From: Planctomycetota bacterium
Lineage (GTDB): Bacteria > Planctomycetota > JAJSAM01 > JAJVHW01
Assembly (NCBI GenBank): GCA_021776825.1
Contig: JAJFFG010000046.1
Location: 44,193 to 108,192 of the forward strand
Length of the DNA stretch: 64,000 nucleotides
Direction: 5' to 3'
The notes under the pieces were generated by a model, which was given only the letters and a program-made list of their open reading frames with translations, was not told the DNA's origin and made no database searches. Below are positions 8,553 through 16,354 of this stretch, in pieces (position 1 is the stretch's first letter; the number at the start of each line of letters is the position of its first letter). The translations under genes and the position numbers were made by a program.

Positions 8553-11500
8553 ATGGAGGCAGGGGCCGACGGCCAGATTGCTAGCGAGGAGGCTCCGCGG
8601 ACCGTCCTCGCCGGGCGTTACGAGCTCTACGAGGTCCTCGGTCGTGGCGGCTCGGGGGTCGTCTGGCGCGCGCGCGACCTCTTCGCCGGGGTCGACGTCG
8701 CCGTCAAGACGATGCGGCCGGGCTACCTGAACTCCGAGCCGCGCGTGCGCCGTGAGATCGCCGCGCTGCGCCTCCTGCGCATCCCCGGTGTGGTCACACT
8801 CCGCGACGAGGTCGAGGCCGACGAGACCGTCCACCTGGTGATGGATCTCATCGAGGGCACGTCCTTCCCCGGCGAGGGCGTGGACGGCGCGTGGGAACAG
8901 GCGGCGCCGCGAGTGCGGTCTCTGCTCGAGACGCTCGGACGCGTGCACGCCGCCGGTGTCGTCCACCGGGACCTGAAGCCGAGCAACGTGCTGGTGGAGT
9001 CCGACGGGCGCGTGGTGGTGCTCGACTTCGGCCTGTCGTACGGCCCGGCCCTCGGGGGCACCCTGACCGTCGCGGGTGCGGTCGTGGGCACGCCGGAGTA
9101 CCTCGCGCCGGAGCAGATCCGAGGCCAGGGCATCGACGGCCGCACTGACCTCTACGCGCTGGGCGTCATGCTCTACGAGACCTTCGCCGGTCGGCTCCCG
9201 ATCGAGGCGTCCGACTTCGCCTCGCTCATGCAGCGCAAGCTCTCCGGTTCGACGGAGCCACTCCTGCGCGTGGCACCAGCCATCCCCCGCCGCGTGGCAG
9301 AGACGGTCGATCGGCTGCTCGCACCGGATCCGAACGACCGGCCGCAGTCGGCCGCCGAGACGCTGCGGCGCATGTTCGGGGGCGCGACGACTGGGGCCGG
9401 CGACATGCCGCTGCCGCGCCTCGGGGACCCACGCCCTCTCGAACAGGCGCTCACGGCGACCCGCGCGGGGACGTCGATCGACGTTTTCGGGCCACTCGGT
9501 TCCGGGCGGACGCGGCTTCTCGAGGAAGTTGCGGAGGCGCTGCGGGCCGAGGGTCGCGACGTGCACTGGATCACGGCCGGCCGGAGCCCGTACTCGAGTC
9601 TCACGGACGTGCTCGGCGGCTTCGACGATCTGGCCGCGCTCTCGAGCGAAGAGGCGTTCGCTGCGCTTGACGAGCGACTTCGCGTGGCGATGACCGACGG
9701 CACCGTGCTGCTGCACGACGATCCGGACGACGTCGACCCCTGGTCGTCACGCTCGCTCGCGGCCCACCGCAGCGCTGGGTCCGTCGTGCGCGCCGTGTCG
9801 GCCCCCACCGAGGGCTGCGTCACGCTCGTGTCGCTGCGCCCGGCGGATCTCGAGCCGCTGTTCCACGGTCCCAGTCGCATCCTGCATCTGCCCGAGGATG
9901 CCGCGGAGGAGCTCTGGCGTCGCACGGGCGGTCAGCCGGGTCGCGTGCGCGCTGAACTGGCGGCGTGGGTGCGCCACGGCATGGCGCGCTGGGAGGGCTC
10001 GCGCGTCGCGATCGACCGCTCCGCGCTCGCGCGATTGCACGGCGGCCTGCCGGTCGGAGGCGGACTGCTCACGGGCGCGCGCGCCGCGGCCCTGCACTCG
10101 CCGGAACTCGAGACGCTGCTGGCGTGGATCGCGCTCGCGTGGCCACACAGCCAGTTCGATCTGCTGGTCCGCGTCGCAGAGAGGCCGCGCTGGATGCTCG
10201 AGCCCGAGGTCGAGCTCCTCGTCAGCGATGGACTCGTGCAGCGCCTCGACGACGGCCGCCTCCAGCCGCTCGTGATCCCGGAGGCGCTCCAGGTCTGGCC
10301 CGAGGACCGGCGCCGCGCGGCCCACCGCGTCCTCGCCGACGCGCTGCCCCACGGCGCACCCGAGCGACTTCAGCATCTCGCCGCCGCGGGAGAGCCTGCC
10401 GAGGTCATCGCGGAGGCGATCGTCCTGGGTCGCGAGCTCGTGAACCAGGGACAGATCGAGCCCGCGCTGGCCGCGCTCTCGCAGGCCCTCGACTCGGCAC
10501 GCCGCGAAGACGACGCCACGTCCTACGGGCAGGTACTCCACGAGTACGCGCGAGCGTGTCTCTCGGCGGGGACCCCGGCGGCGGTCAACGAGGCACTCTA
10601 CGAACTCGGGCGGGCGCCGGAGGCGTGCACCGGGCTGGCGCACCTGCGGGAGTTCCTGCTGGCCGCGCTCGAGACGCAGCAGGGCGACCCCGATCGCGCA
10701 CTCACGATGCTCGACGCGTGCTCCCCGTTCGACGACGAGGACCTCGAGCTCTGGCGTCACAGTCAGCGCGCCCGTGCGAGCGAGCGACTGCCAATCGAGC
10801 GGCAGGCCACGGTCATCGACGAGATCGGCGCGTGGGCGGAGGAGTCCGGGAACTCCCGGGCGCGGTCCAACCACCGGACCTGGAGCGCCTCGCTACGGCA
10901 GCGTCAACAGCGCTTCGCCGAGGCAGCCGAACTGCACCTCGAGGGAGCGGGAGAGGATGTCGCCGCGCCGGCCCGGATGGCCGGACTACTGAACGCCGGG
11001 GCCGCGTTCCTCGAGGTCGGACGTCTCACCGAGTCGCTCGCTGCAGCGCGCAGCGGTGTGGAGCTGGCGAAGTCGTGCCGTCACCCGCTCTACGAGGCGT
11101 ACGCGGAGTCGCTCGTGCGCGACATCCGGTACCGCCTCGCCGAGTCCGACGAGCCGGACCACGAGCTGCTGGCGGCGGTCGCCGCGATCGGCGCCCCCGC
11201 GCTGGAGGCCGTCGTCGCGATGACCGAGGCCGCGTTCGCGTGGCGCTCAGGAGAGCCGCAGACCGCCCGCGAGCTGGCAACCCGCTCCGCGGCGATCTGG
11301 TCGGCGACGGGCTACCGCGGCCCCTACCTGATCGCGCGCGGCCTCGAGGTCGACTGTGGCGATCCGCTGGGCGACGGCGAGGCCGCCGCGCTCATCGAGG
11401 AGGCCAAGGCCGAAGACGACCCGTTCGCTGCGGTCCAGTTGCTCGGCCTGCTCGCGCCCCACGTCGGACCGCTCCGCGAGCCACTCCGCGCCGCCCTCAC

Positions 11501-11582
11501 CCACGTCGCCGCCGCCATCCCGGAAGACGCCCACGACGATCGCCGCGAGGTCATCTCCGTCCGCGAAGCTCTCGCGCGGTAG
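8553..11582 (+). CDS. Ser/Thr protein kinase with C-terminal ATPase-like and TPR-like regions
   Basis: 1009 residues. Kinase domain at about 23-275: glycine loop GRGGSG (30-35), VAIK-type Lys52, catalytic loop HRDLKPSN (138-145), DFG (158-160), and APEQ with a GTPEYLAPEQ activation segment. A second region near 305-480 has a P-loop-like GPLGSGRT in which the usual Lys is Arg, and a Walker-B-like VLLHDDPDD, resembling the STAND/AAA module of PknK-type kinases. The remaining 500 residues are helical, Ala/Glu/Leu-rich and TPR-like. No transmembrane helix is evident, so it is probably cytosolic. The substituted P-loop Lys suggests weakened ATP binding by the second module. Confidence 0.85.
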   Translation: MEAGADGQIASEEAPRTVLAGRYELYEVLGRGGSGVVWRARDLFAGVDVAVKTMRPGYLNSEPRVRREIAALRLLRIPGVVTLRDEVEADETVHLVMDLIEGTSFPGEGVDGAWEQAAPRVRSLLETLGRVHAAGVVHRDLKPSNVLVESDGRVVVLDFGLSYGPALGGTLTVAGAVVGTPEYLAPEQIRGQGIDGRTDLYALGVMLYETFAGRLPIEASDFASLMQRKLSGSTEPLLRVAPAIPRRVAETVDRLLAPDPNDRPQSAAETLRRMFGGATTGAGDMPLPRLGDPRPLEQALTATRAGTSIDVFGPLGSGRTRLLEEVAEALRAEGRDVHWITAGRSPYSSLTDVLGGFDDLAALSSEEAFAALDERLRVAMTDGTVLLHDDPDDVDPWSSRSLAAHRSAGSVVRAVSAPTEGCVTLVSLRPADLEPLFHGPSRILHLPEDAAEELWRRTGGQPGRVRAELAAWVRHGMARWEGSRVAIDRSALARLHGGLPVGGGLLTGARAAALHSPELETLLAWIALAWPHSQFDLLVRVAERPRWMLEPEVELLVSDGLVQRLDDGRLQPLVIPEALQVWPEDRRRAAHRVLADALPHGAPERLQHLAAAGEPAEVIAEAIVLGRELVNQGQIEPALAALSQALDSARREDDATSYGQVLHEYARACLSAGTPAAVNEALYELGRAPEACTGLAHLREFLLAALETQQGDPDRALTMLDACSPFDDEDLELWRHSQRARASERLPIERQATVIDEIGAWAEESGNSRARSNHRTWSASLRQRQQRFAEAAELHLEGAGEDVAAPARMAGLLNAGAAFLEVGRLTESLAAARSGVELAKSCRHPLYEAYAESLVRDIRYRLAESDEPDHELLAAVAAIGAPALEAVVAMTEAAFAWRSGEPQTARELATRSAAIWSATGYRGPYLIARGLEVDCGDPLGDGEAAALIEEAKAEDDPFAAVQLLGLLAPHVGPLREPLRAALTHVAAAIPEDAHDDRREVISVREALAR

Positions 11583-11604
11583 GTCGCGGAACTCGATCAG
11601 ACCG

Positions 11605-11904
11605 ATGTCGGCGGCGCGCCCTCCCGACAACGAGGTGAGAGAAGCATGGGCGCCGACGCCGACGCCCCGACAACCCCGCAGATCGCTGTTCGGCGCGCAG
11701 TCGTGTCGAGTGGGAGTCTGGCTGATCGGGGGGAGCCTCGTACTCGGGGCGGGCAACGTCATCGTGTGGACGGCACCGCGCGAACCCGCGATCGTACTCG
11801 CCGTCGTCATAGCAGGACTGGCCGCGGTCGGCCTGGCCAGCGGCACGTGCGTGTTCGTGGTCGGGTGCATCGCGTGGTTGCGGGAGGACTCGCGCGAACC
11901 GTGA
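11605..11904 (+). CDS. Small two-helix membrane protein
   Basis: 99 residues from an ATG 22 bases after the kinase stop. Two strong hydrophobic segments (GVWLIGGSLVLGAGNVIVW, and IVLAVVIAGLAAVGLASG continuing to VFVVGCIAWL) are linked by a short charged loop, with a Pro/Arg-rich N-terminus. No family recognised. It may be co-transcribed with the kinase. Support is limited to the clean hydrophobic pattern and the start position. Confidence 0.5.
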   Translation: MSAARPPDNEVREAWAPTPTPRQPRRSLFGAQSCRVGVWLIGGSLVLGAGNVIVWTAPREPAIVLAVVIAGLAAVGLASGTCVFVVGCIAWLREDSREP

Positions 11905-11939
11905 GCGCGGCGAACGCATCGCGCGACTCCTCCATACCG

Positions 11940-12044
11940 CTCCATACCGTCCCAGGGTCAATCCGCCGACCTGAGCACTCCGTCGCGACCCTGGGTCACC
12001 ACGACCGGCGGGAACCGGCGGATTGACCCTGGGTCCGTATGGAG
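11940..12044. repeat. Inverted-repeat element with 29-bp arms
   Basis: Arms at 11940-11968 and 12016-12044 are inverted copies differing at two positions; the central 18 bases (CCCAGGGTCAATCCGCCG) match perfectly. The left arm is preceded by a second CTCCATACC, giving a short direct duplication outside the palindrome, and the 47-base loop contains another GACCCTGGGTC. It sits between convergent genes. It could serve as a bidirectional terminator, but the size and the flanking duplication look more like a mobile palindromic element. Confidence 0.75.
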
Positions 12045-12113
12045 GGTCTCCGTGACCGGCGAGCCCCGCGGATGGACCGTGCGACCGCACGGGTGCGATG
12101 GCAAGCGAGGTGT

Positions 12114-12479
12114 CTACCTCGGCATCAGCTGCGCGAGGCCGCGGTCGCGCCGGAGAACAACGAAGTCATAGATGCCGGTCTCGACTCCGTCCTCTCTGTT
12201 CGCGAGGACGACCGCCGTGTGATCGTGACTCGTGACGTCGATGCGGGAGGCGCACTCGTGCCAAGCCGAGCGCATCAGCGCCGTCAGGCTCTCGTCTCGC
12301 GTGGGCACCAGGACCTCAACGAACACGATGTGGTGCGACTCGGGCCACATCACCAGAGCGACGCCCGCGACGAGGAACGCCCCGCGCAGTCCGGCCAGCC
12401 ACGCCTCACGCAGCGGACCCCAACGTCGTCGCTGCCTCGGTGGCGGCGACTCAAGGCGAGCCTCCGCGTGCGACCCCAT
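12114..12479 (-). CDS. Hypothetical protein with one membrane segment
   Basis: 121 residues: basic N-terminus, one hydrophobic helix (GLRGAFLVAGVALVMW), then a soluble domain of about 75 residues (HHIVFVEVLVPTRDE, then TAVVLANREDGVETGIYDFVVL) that reads like an alpha/beta fold. No family recognised. It ends just beyond the inverted-repeat element and lies downstream of the anti-sigma gene on the same strand, so it may be the last gene of that operon. Confidence 0.5.
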   Translation of the reverse strand: MGSHAEARLESPPPRQRRRWGPLREAWLAGLRGAFLVAGVALVMWPESHHIVFVEVLVPTRDESLTALMRSAWHECASRIDVTSHDHTAVVLANREDGVETGIYDFVVLRRDRGLAQLMPR

Positions 12480-12491
12480 GAACGCTGCGCG

Positions 12492-14297
12492 CTATCGCTC
12501 CGAGCCGGACGAGAGGCCGGTTCCGCCGGACTCGTCGCCGCGGCCGGGGCCGTTCTCCGTGCCCGGTTCGTCGTCGACGACGGTGCCGGGGGCGGTCGGG
12601 AGAGCTCCCGCAGCGCCGCGGGCGGCGGCGGCGGAGGCGGCGCCGGGCGCCACACTGCGGTCGGTGAAGACGATCGCGTGATGCACGTGGCCGGACTCGA
12701 GGAGTCCGTACCCGCGCAGGTTCGCGGCGGTGTCGACGAACGCGGTCTGGTCGTCGCGGGTGGCCCGATGGCTCGCGGTGAGCGCGGCCGTGACGACCTC
12801 GCGTCCCGGCGTCGATCCCTCGAGGCGCGGACGGGCCAGTGCCTCGAGCACGTACGAGCGGAGTGCACGCCGGCTGAGGGCATCGAAGGTGTCGTGGTCA
12901 CCGAAGACCTCCACACCCAGCAGATCGCCGCCCGCCGCGACGGCGAAGCCGACCACCCGGGGGCGATCGAGGCGCGACGTGAAGCGCGAGACGTAACTGT
13001 CCGCCCGACGCAGGAGTTCGTCGTTGCCGTAGACGGCGTCAAGCCCGTTGCCGCCGGCGGCACCGAGCCACGGCAGCGCAGCCTCGACCACGCCGTCGAT
13101 CGCCGCCTCGCCGGCTCCGGCCGCGAGCAGAGCACGCACACCGACCGGCGCCATGCCGTCGGAGCGGCTGTAGCGCCGCCGCGAGCGACGCGCATCGCCG
13201 GTCGCGACCGAACGGACCTGACGGCGCTGACCGGCGGCCAGGATGACATCCTCGGCGACGACACGATCGCGTCGGCCGCCGTGGAGCACGTCACCGGCGA
13301 GCAGCATCACGGCGCGTCCACGCCGATCCGAGTTCTCGACCAGCACGGCGCCACCGCGCGCGCTCTCGGTCACCTCGAGCGACTTCTCCCGCAAAGCCTC
13401 CGAGGCCGTCAACGGCGCGTCGACCACGCCCTCGGGAGCATCGGACTCGATCGGCCACACCTGGACCTGTGCGTACGGAGCGAACGTGCCCTCGCTGACG
13501 CGGAGTCCGCCCAGGTAGGACGCCAGCGGACCGCCGGCTGGGCGATCGGTCGTCGGACGCTCCGGGCTGACATTCGCACCGGCGGCCAGACGACGGCGCA
13601 CGTCCGCGCGGAAGCGCAGGTCGCGCTCGCGGCGACGGAACTCGTCCAACGCCGGGAACGAGTCGCCGACGATCCAGCGATCCTCGTGCTCCTCCCAGGC
13701 CTCAGGAAGCGCGCGCTCGACGCCCTCGGCGGGAGCGGTGTCTCCACCGAGAGCAGCCGTGTCCTCTGCCGGGGTCACGACCGGCTGCCAGTCCTCGAGG
13801 CGCGCGACGTCGATCGGAGTCGAGGTCGACGGCACCGCAACAGCGCCATCGGGGCCGGTCTCGGCTCGACCGGTGAGCTCCTGGAGCTGGGCCTCGAGCC
13901 GGGCGATGCGCTCGGCGTCGTCGCCGATCCCCCGCGGCAGCGCCATGGCCACGGCAGCGCCGGTGGCCACGACGACCACGGCTGCGGCCGCCGCACGCAC
14001 GAGGACGAGGCGACCGCGTCGATCGGGCGCCCCTGCTGCGGAGGATCCTGCGGCGGACGCAGGAGCACCGATCTGCTCGAGGACGCGCGAACGGAACGCG
14101 TTCGTCGCGAGATAACGGGTCTCGGCGGCATCCCAGCGCCGCAGCGTCGAGCCGACGCCCGCGAGCATCTGCTGCTCCGCTGAGCACGCACGGCACGCCT
14201 CGACGTGGCTCCGGACCGTCTCGGCCCGAGCCACGGAAAGCTCTCCGTCCATCCAGGCGGAGAGATCGAGCTCGATCGAGCGACAGGCGTCCCTCAC
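12492..14297 (-). CDS. Zinc-finger anti-sigma factor fused to an ARPP-1 domain
   Basis: 601 residues; the GTG start overlaps the sigma-factor stop by 4 bases, as expected for a cognate anti-sigma. An N-terminal HC2-type zinc motif is visible (His31, Cys35, Cys38 in HVEACRACS), then a single membrane helix at about 97-120. After a linker, residues 258-550 match the ARPP-1 domain pattern: LASYLGGLRVSEG, ALREKSLEVTE, VLVENSDRRGRAVMLLAGDV, and GFAVAAGGDLLGVEVFGDHD. The topology puts the zinc finger in the cytoplasm and ARPP-1 outside, suggesting that ARPP-1 is the sensor. The ARPP-1 assignment is from remembered family pattern, not from a search. Confidence 0.8.
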   Translation of the reverse strand: MRDACRSIELDLSAWMDGELSVARAETVRSHVEACRACSAEQQMLAGVGSTLRRWDAAETRYLATNAFRSRVLEQIGAPASAAGSSAAGAPDRRGRLVLVRAAAAAVVVVATGAAVAMALPRGIGDDAERIARLEAQLQELTGRAETGPDGAVAVPSTSTPIDVARLEDWQPVVTPAEDTAALGGDTAPAEGVERALPEAWEEHEDRWIVGDSFPALDEFRRRERDLRFRADVRRRLAAGANVSPERPTTDRPAGGPLASYLGGLRVSEGTFAPYAQVQVWPIESDAPEGVVDAPLTASEALREKSLEVTESARGGAVLVENSDRRGRAVMLLAGDVLHGGRRDRVVAEDVILAAGQRRQVRSVATGDARRSRRRYSRSDGMAPVGVRALLAAGAGEAAIDGVVEAALPWLGAAGGNGLDAVYGNDELLRRADSYVSRFTSRLDRPRVVGFAVAAGGDLLGVEVFGDHDTFDALSRRALRSYVLEALARPRLEGSTPGREVVTAALTASHRATRDDQTAFVDTAANLRGYGLLESGHVHHAIVFTDRSVAPGAASAAAARGAAGALPTAPGTVVDDEPGTENGPGRGDESGGTGLSSGSER

Positions 14298-14872
14298 GTG
14301 CGTTCCTCCTCGGCCATCACCGCCCGAAGGCGATGAGCCAGTTTCTTCCGTCCTCGATGGATCCACGTCTTGACCTCGCCCAGGTTCGCGTCCATCACGT
14401 CGGCGATCTCCTGGTACGCCAAGCCCTCGAACTCGCGCAGCGAGACGGCCCGCATGAGCTTCTCGGGAAGCTCGGCCACGACGCGTCGTACGAGCGCACG
14501 GTCCTCGGCGGCCTCCGCCCGACGATCGGGGCGGCGGGCCTCGGGGCCGGCAACGAGCTCGTCGATCACGAACGCATCCTCGGTCACCTCTCCGCGCGCG
14601 GTTCGCCGCCGCGTCGCCCGGAGGCGGTCGCGACAGAGGTTCCCGAGCACGGTGTAGAAGTAGGTGCTGAACTTCGCCGTGGGCTGGTAGCGGCCCGCAG
14701 CCCTGTACAGACGCACGAAGGTCTCCTGAGCCGCATCCTCGGCCGATTGGTAGTCCCCGAAGACCCGGTAGGCATACCGCTTGGCAGCCGCCTCCCACCG
14801 CTCCATGAGCAGTCGGAAGGCAGGCAGATCGCCGCTGGCGACCCTCTGCATCAGGCGTTCATCGCTGTCCAC
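14294..14872 (-). CDS. ECF RNA polymerase sigma factor
   Basis: 192 residues with sigma-70 region 2 (SAEDAAQETFVRLYRAAGRY near 43-62, then FSTYFYTVLGNLCRDRLR) and region 4 (LPEKLMRAVSLREFEGLAYQ, then the helix-turn-helix EIADVMDANLGEVKTWIHRG). It directs RNA polymerase to a small regulon and is presumably held at the membrane by the overlapping anti-sigma gene. The pair is divergent from the NtrX-like regulator at 14999. Confidence 0.92.
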   Translation of the reverse strand: MDSDERLMQRVASGDLPAFRLLMERWEAAAKRYAYRVFGDYQSAEDAAQETFVRLYRAAGRYQPTAKFSTYFYTVLGNLCRDRLRATRRRTARGEVTEDAFVIDELVAGPEARRPDRRAEAAEDRALVRRVVAELPEKLMRAVSLREFEGLAYQEIADVMDANLGEVKTWIHRGRKKLAHRLRAVMAEEERT

Positions 14873-14998
14873 CGCGTCGAGCAGGGCTCTTCTGGACTCC
14901 TCTCGGCTCTCCTGGGCTCCGAATATCTAGTCCGCACGAGTGTAAACGCCCCTCGTGGGCCCCGAGTTACGCGGCACGTTGCGTGCTATTCTCCCGGC

Positions 14999-16354
14999 AT
15001 GAGAGTGCTGATCGTCGACGACCAACAGGACATCCGCGACACGCTGGGCATGGTGCTCGAGTACGAAGGGTACGAAATCGCCACCGCCGAGAGCGCCGCC
15101 GCCGCGCTACGCGTGCTCGAAGCCGAGGCCAACGCCACGCCGGACGTCTGCATCCTGGATGTGAAAATGCCCGGGCGCGACGGGCTCGACCTTCTGGCCG
15201 AGCTCCGCGACCGCTGGCCCTCGATGGCCGTCGTCATGGTCTCGGGCCACGGCGACGCCCACATGGGGTTCGAGGCCGCCCGCCGCGGCGCCTTCGAATT
15301 CATGGAGAAGCCGCTCGCCGAGGCGCGGGTGCTCCTCACCGTGCGCAACGCGGGCGTCCGATCCGAGCTCCAGAAGGAGAACACCGAGCTCAAGCGCAAG
15401 GTCAGCGATCGCTTCGCGATCCTGGGCGAGAGCGGACCCGTGCAGAAGGTCCAGGCCATGATCGATCGCGTCGCCCCCACCCACGCTCGGGTGCTGGTGA
15501 CCGGCGAGAACGGCACGGGCAAGGAGCTCGTCGCCCGCAACGTCCACGAGCGCAGCCCGCGCTGGAAGCAGCCGTTCGTCGAGGTGAACTGCGCGGCCAT
15601 CCCAAGCGAGCTGATCGAGAGCGAGCTGTTCGGGCACGAGAAGGGCGCGTTCACCGGCGCCCACAGCATGCGCAAGGGCCGCTTCGAGGTCGCGGACGGC
15701 GGCACGCTCTTCCTCGACGAGATCGGCGATATGTCCCCGTCGGCGCAGGCCAAGGTGCTGCGCGTGCTCGAGACCGGCGAGGTCACGCGGGTCGGGGCCG
15801 AGAAGGTCCAGAAGGTCGACGTCCGCGTGATCGCGGCGACCAACAAGGAGCTCCAGGTGGAGGTCGAGGAGGGCAACTTCCGCGAAGACCTGCTCTATCG
15901 CCTGAACGTGGTCGAGATCCACCTGCCGCCGCTGCACCACCGCAAGGAGGACGTGCCGCTCTTGGCGCGCCACTTCCTGAAGAGCGCGTGCTCCCGCAAC
16001 GACATCAAGGTCCGCAAGCTGCACAAGGACTGTGAGGCGTGGCTGAGCGGCCAGGTCTACCCCGGCAACGTGCGCCAGCTTCGCAACCTGATGGAGCGGC
16101 TGGCGATCCTCGCCGACGGCGATCCGATCCCCGCCGCCGAGGCCGAGCGCCTCCTCCGGTCGCGGCGCGCACCGACCGGCCGCGACCCGTTCAACGAGTG
16201 CGAGACGTTCGAGGAGTTCAAGGGCGCGAGCGAGCGCCTGTTCCTCGAGCAGAAGCTGATCGAGAACGGCTGGAACATCAAGCGCACGTCCGAGCGCCTG
16301 CACATGATGCGTTCGAACCTCTACAAGAAGATCGACAAGTACTCGCTGAAGTGA
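14999..16354 (+). CDS. NtrX/NtrC-like sigma-54-dependent response regulator
   Basis: 451 residues. The receiver domain spans about 1-120, with the acidic pair in VDD (7-8), phospho-acceptor Asp54 in ILDVKMPG, and a conserved Lys in EKPL. The AAA+ domain has Walker A GENGTGKE, the sigma-54 contact loop GAFTGA, and Walker B TLFLDEIGDM. The C-terminal segment ends with a Fis-like helix-turn-helix (IKRTSERLHMMRSNLYKKI). It activates sigma-54 promoters on phosphorylation, most likely by the histidine kinase three genes downstream. The next gene starts with a GTG overlapping its stop codon. Confidence 0.92.
   Translation: MRVLIVDDQQDIRDTLGMVLEYEGYEIATAESAAAALRVLEAEANATPDVCILDVKMPGRDGLDLLAELRDRWPSMAVVMVSGHGDAHMGFEAARRGAFEFMEKPLAEARVLLTVRNAGVRSELQKENTELKRKVSDRFAILGESGPVQKVQAMIDRVAPTHARVLVTGENGTGKELVARNVHERSPRWKQPFVEVNCAAIPSELIESELFGHEKGAFTGAHSMRKGRFEVADGGTLFLDEIGDMSPSAQAKVLRVLETGEVTRVGAEKVQKVDVRVIAATNKELQVEVEEGNFREDLLYRLNVVEIHLPPLHHRKEDVPLLARHFLKSACSRNDIKVRKLHKDCEAWLSGQVYPGNVRQLRNLMERLAILADGDPIPAAEAERLLRSRRAPTGRDPFNECETFEEFKGASERLFLEQKLIENGWNIKRTSERLHMMRSNLYKKIDKYSLK

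Noticed and set aside
12039..14183. Long plus-strand open frame (714 codons) opposite the anti-sigma gene
   Set aside because: Composition is Arg/Gly/His-rich without domains, and the minus strand encodes a coherent zinc-finger/ARPP-1 protein coupled to a sigma factor. High GC creates long antisense frames.
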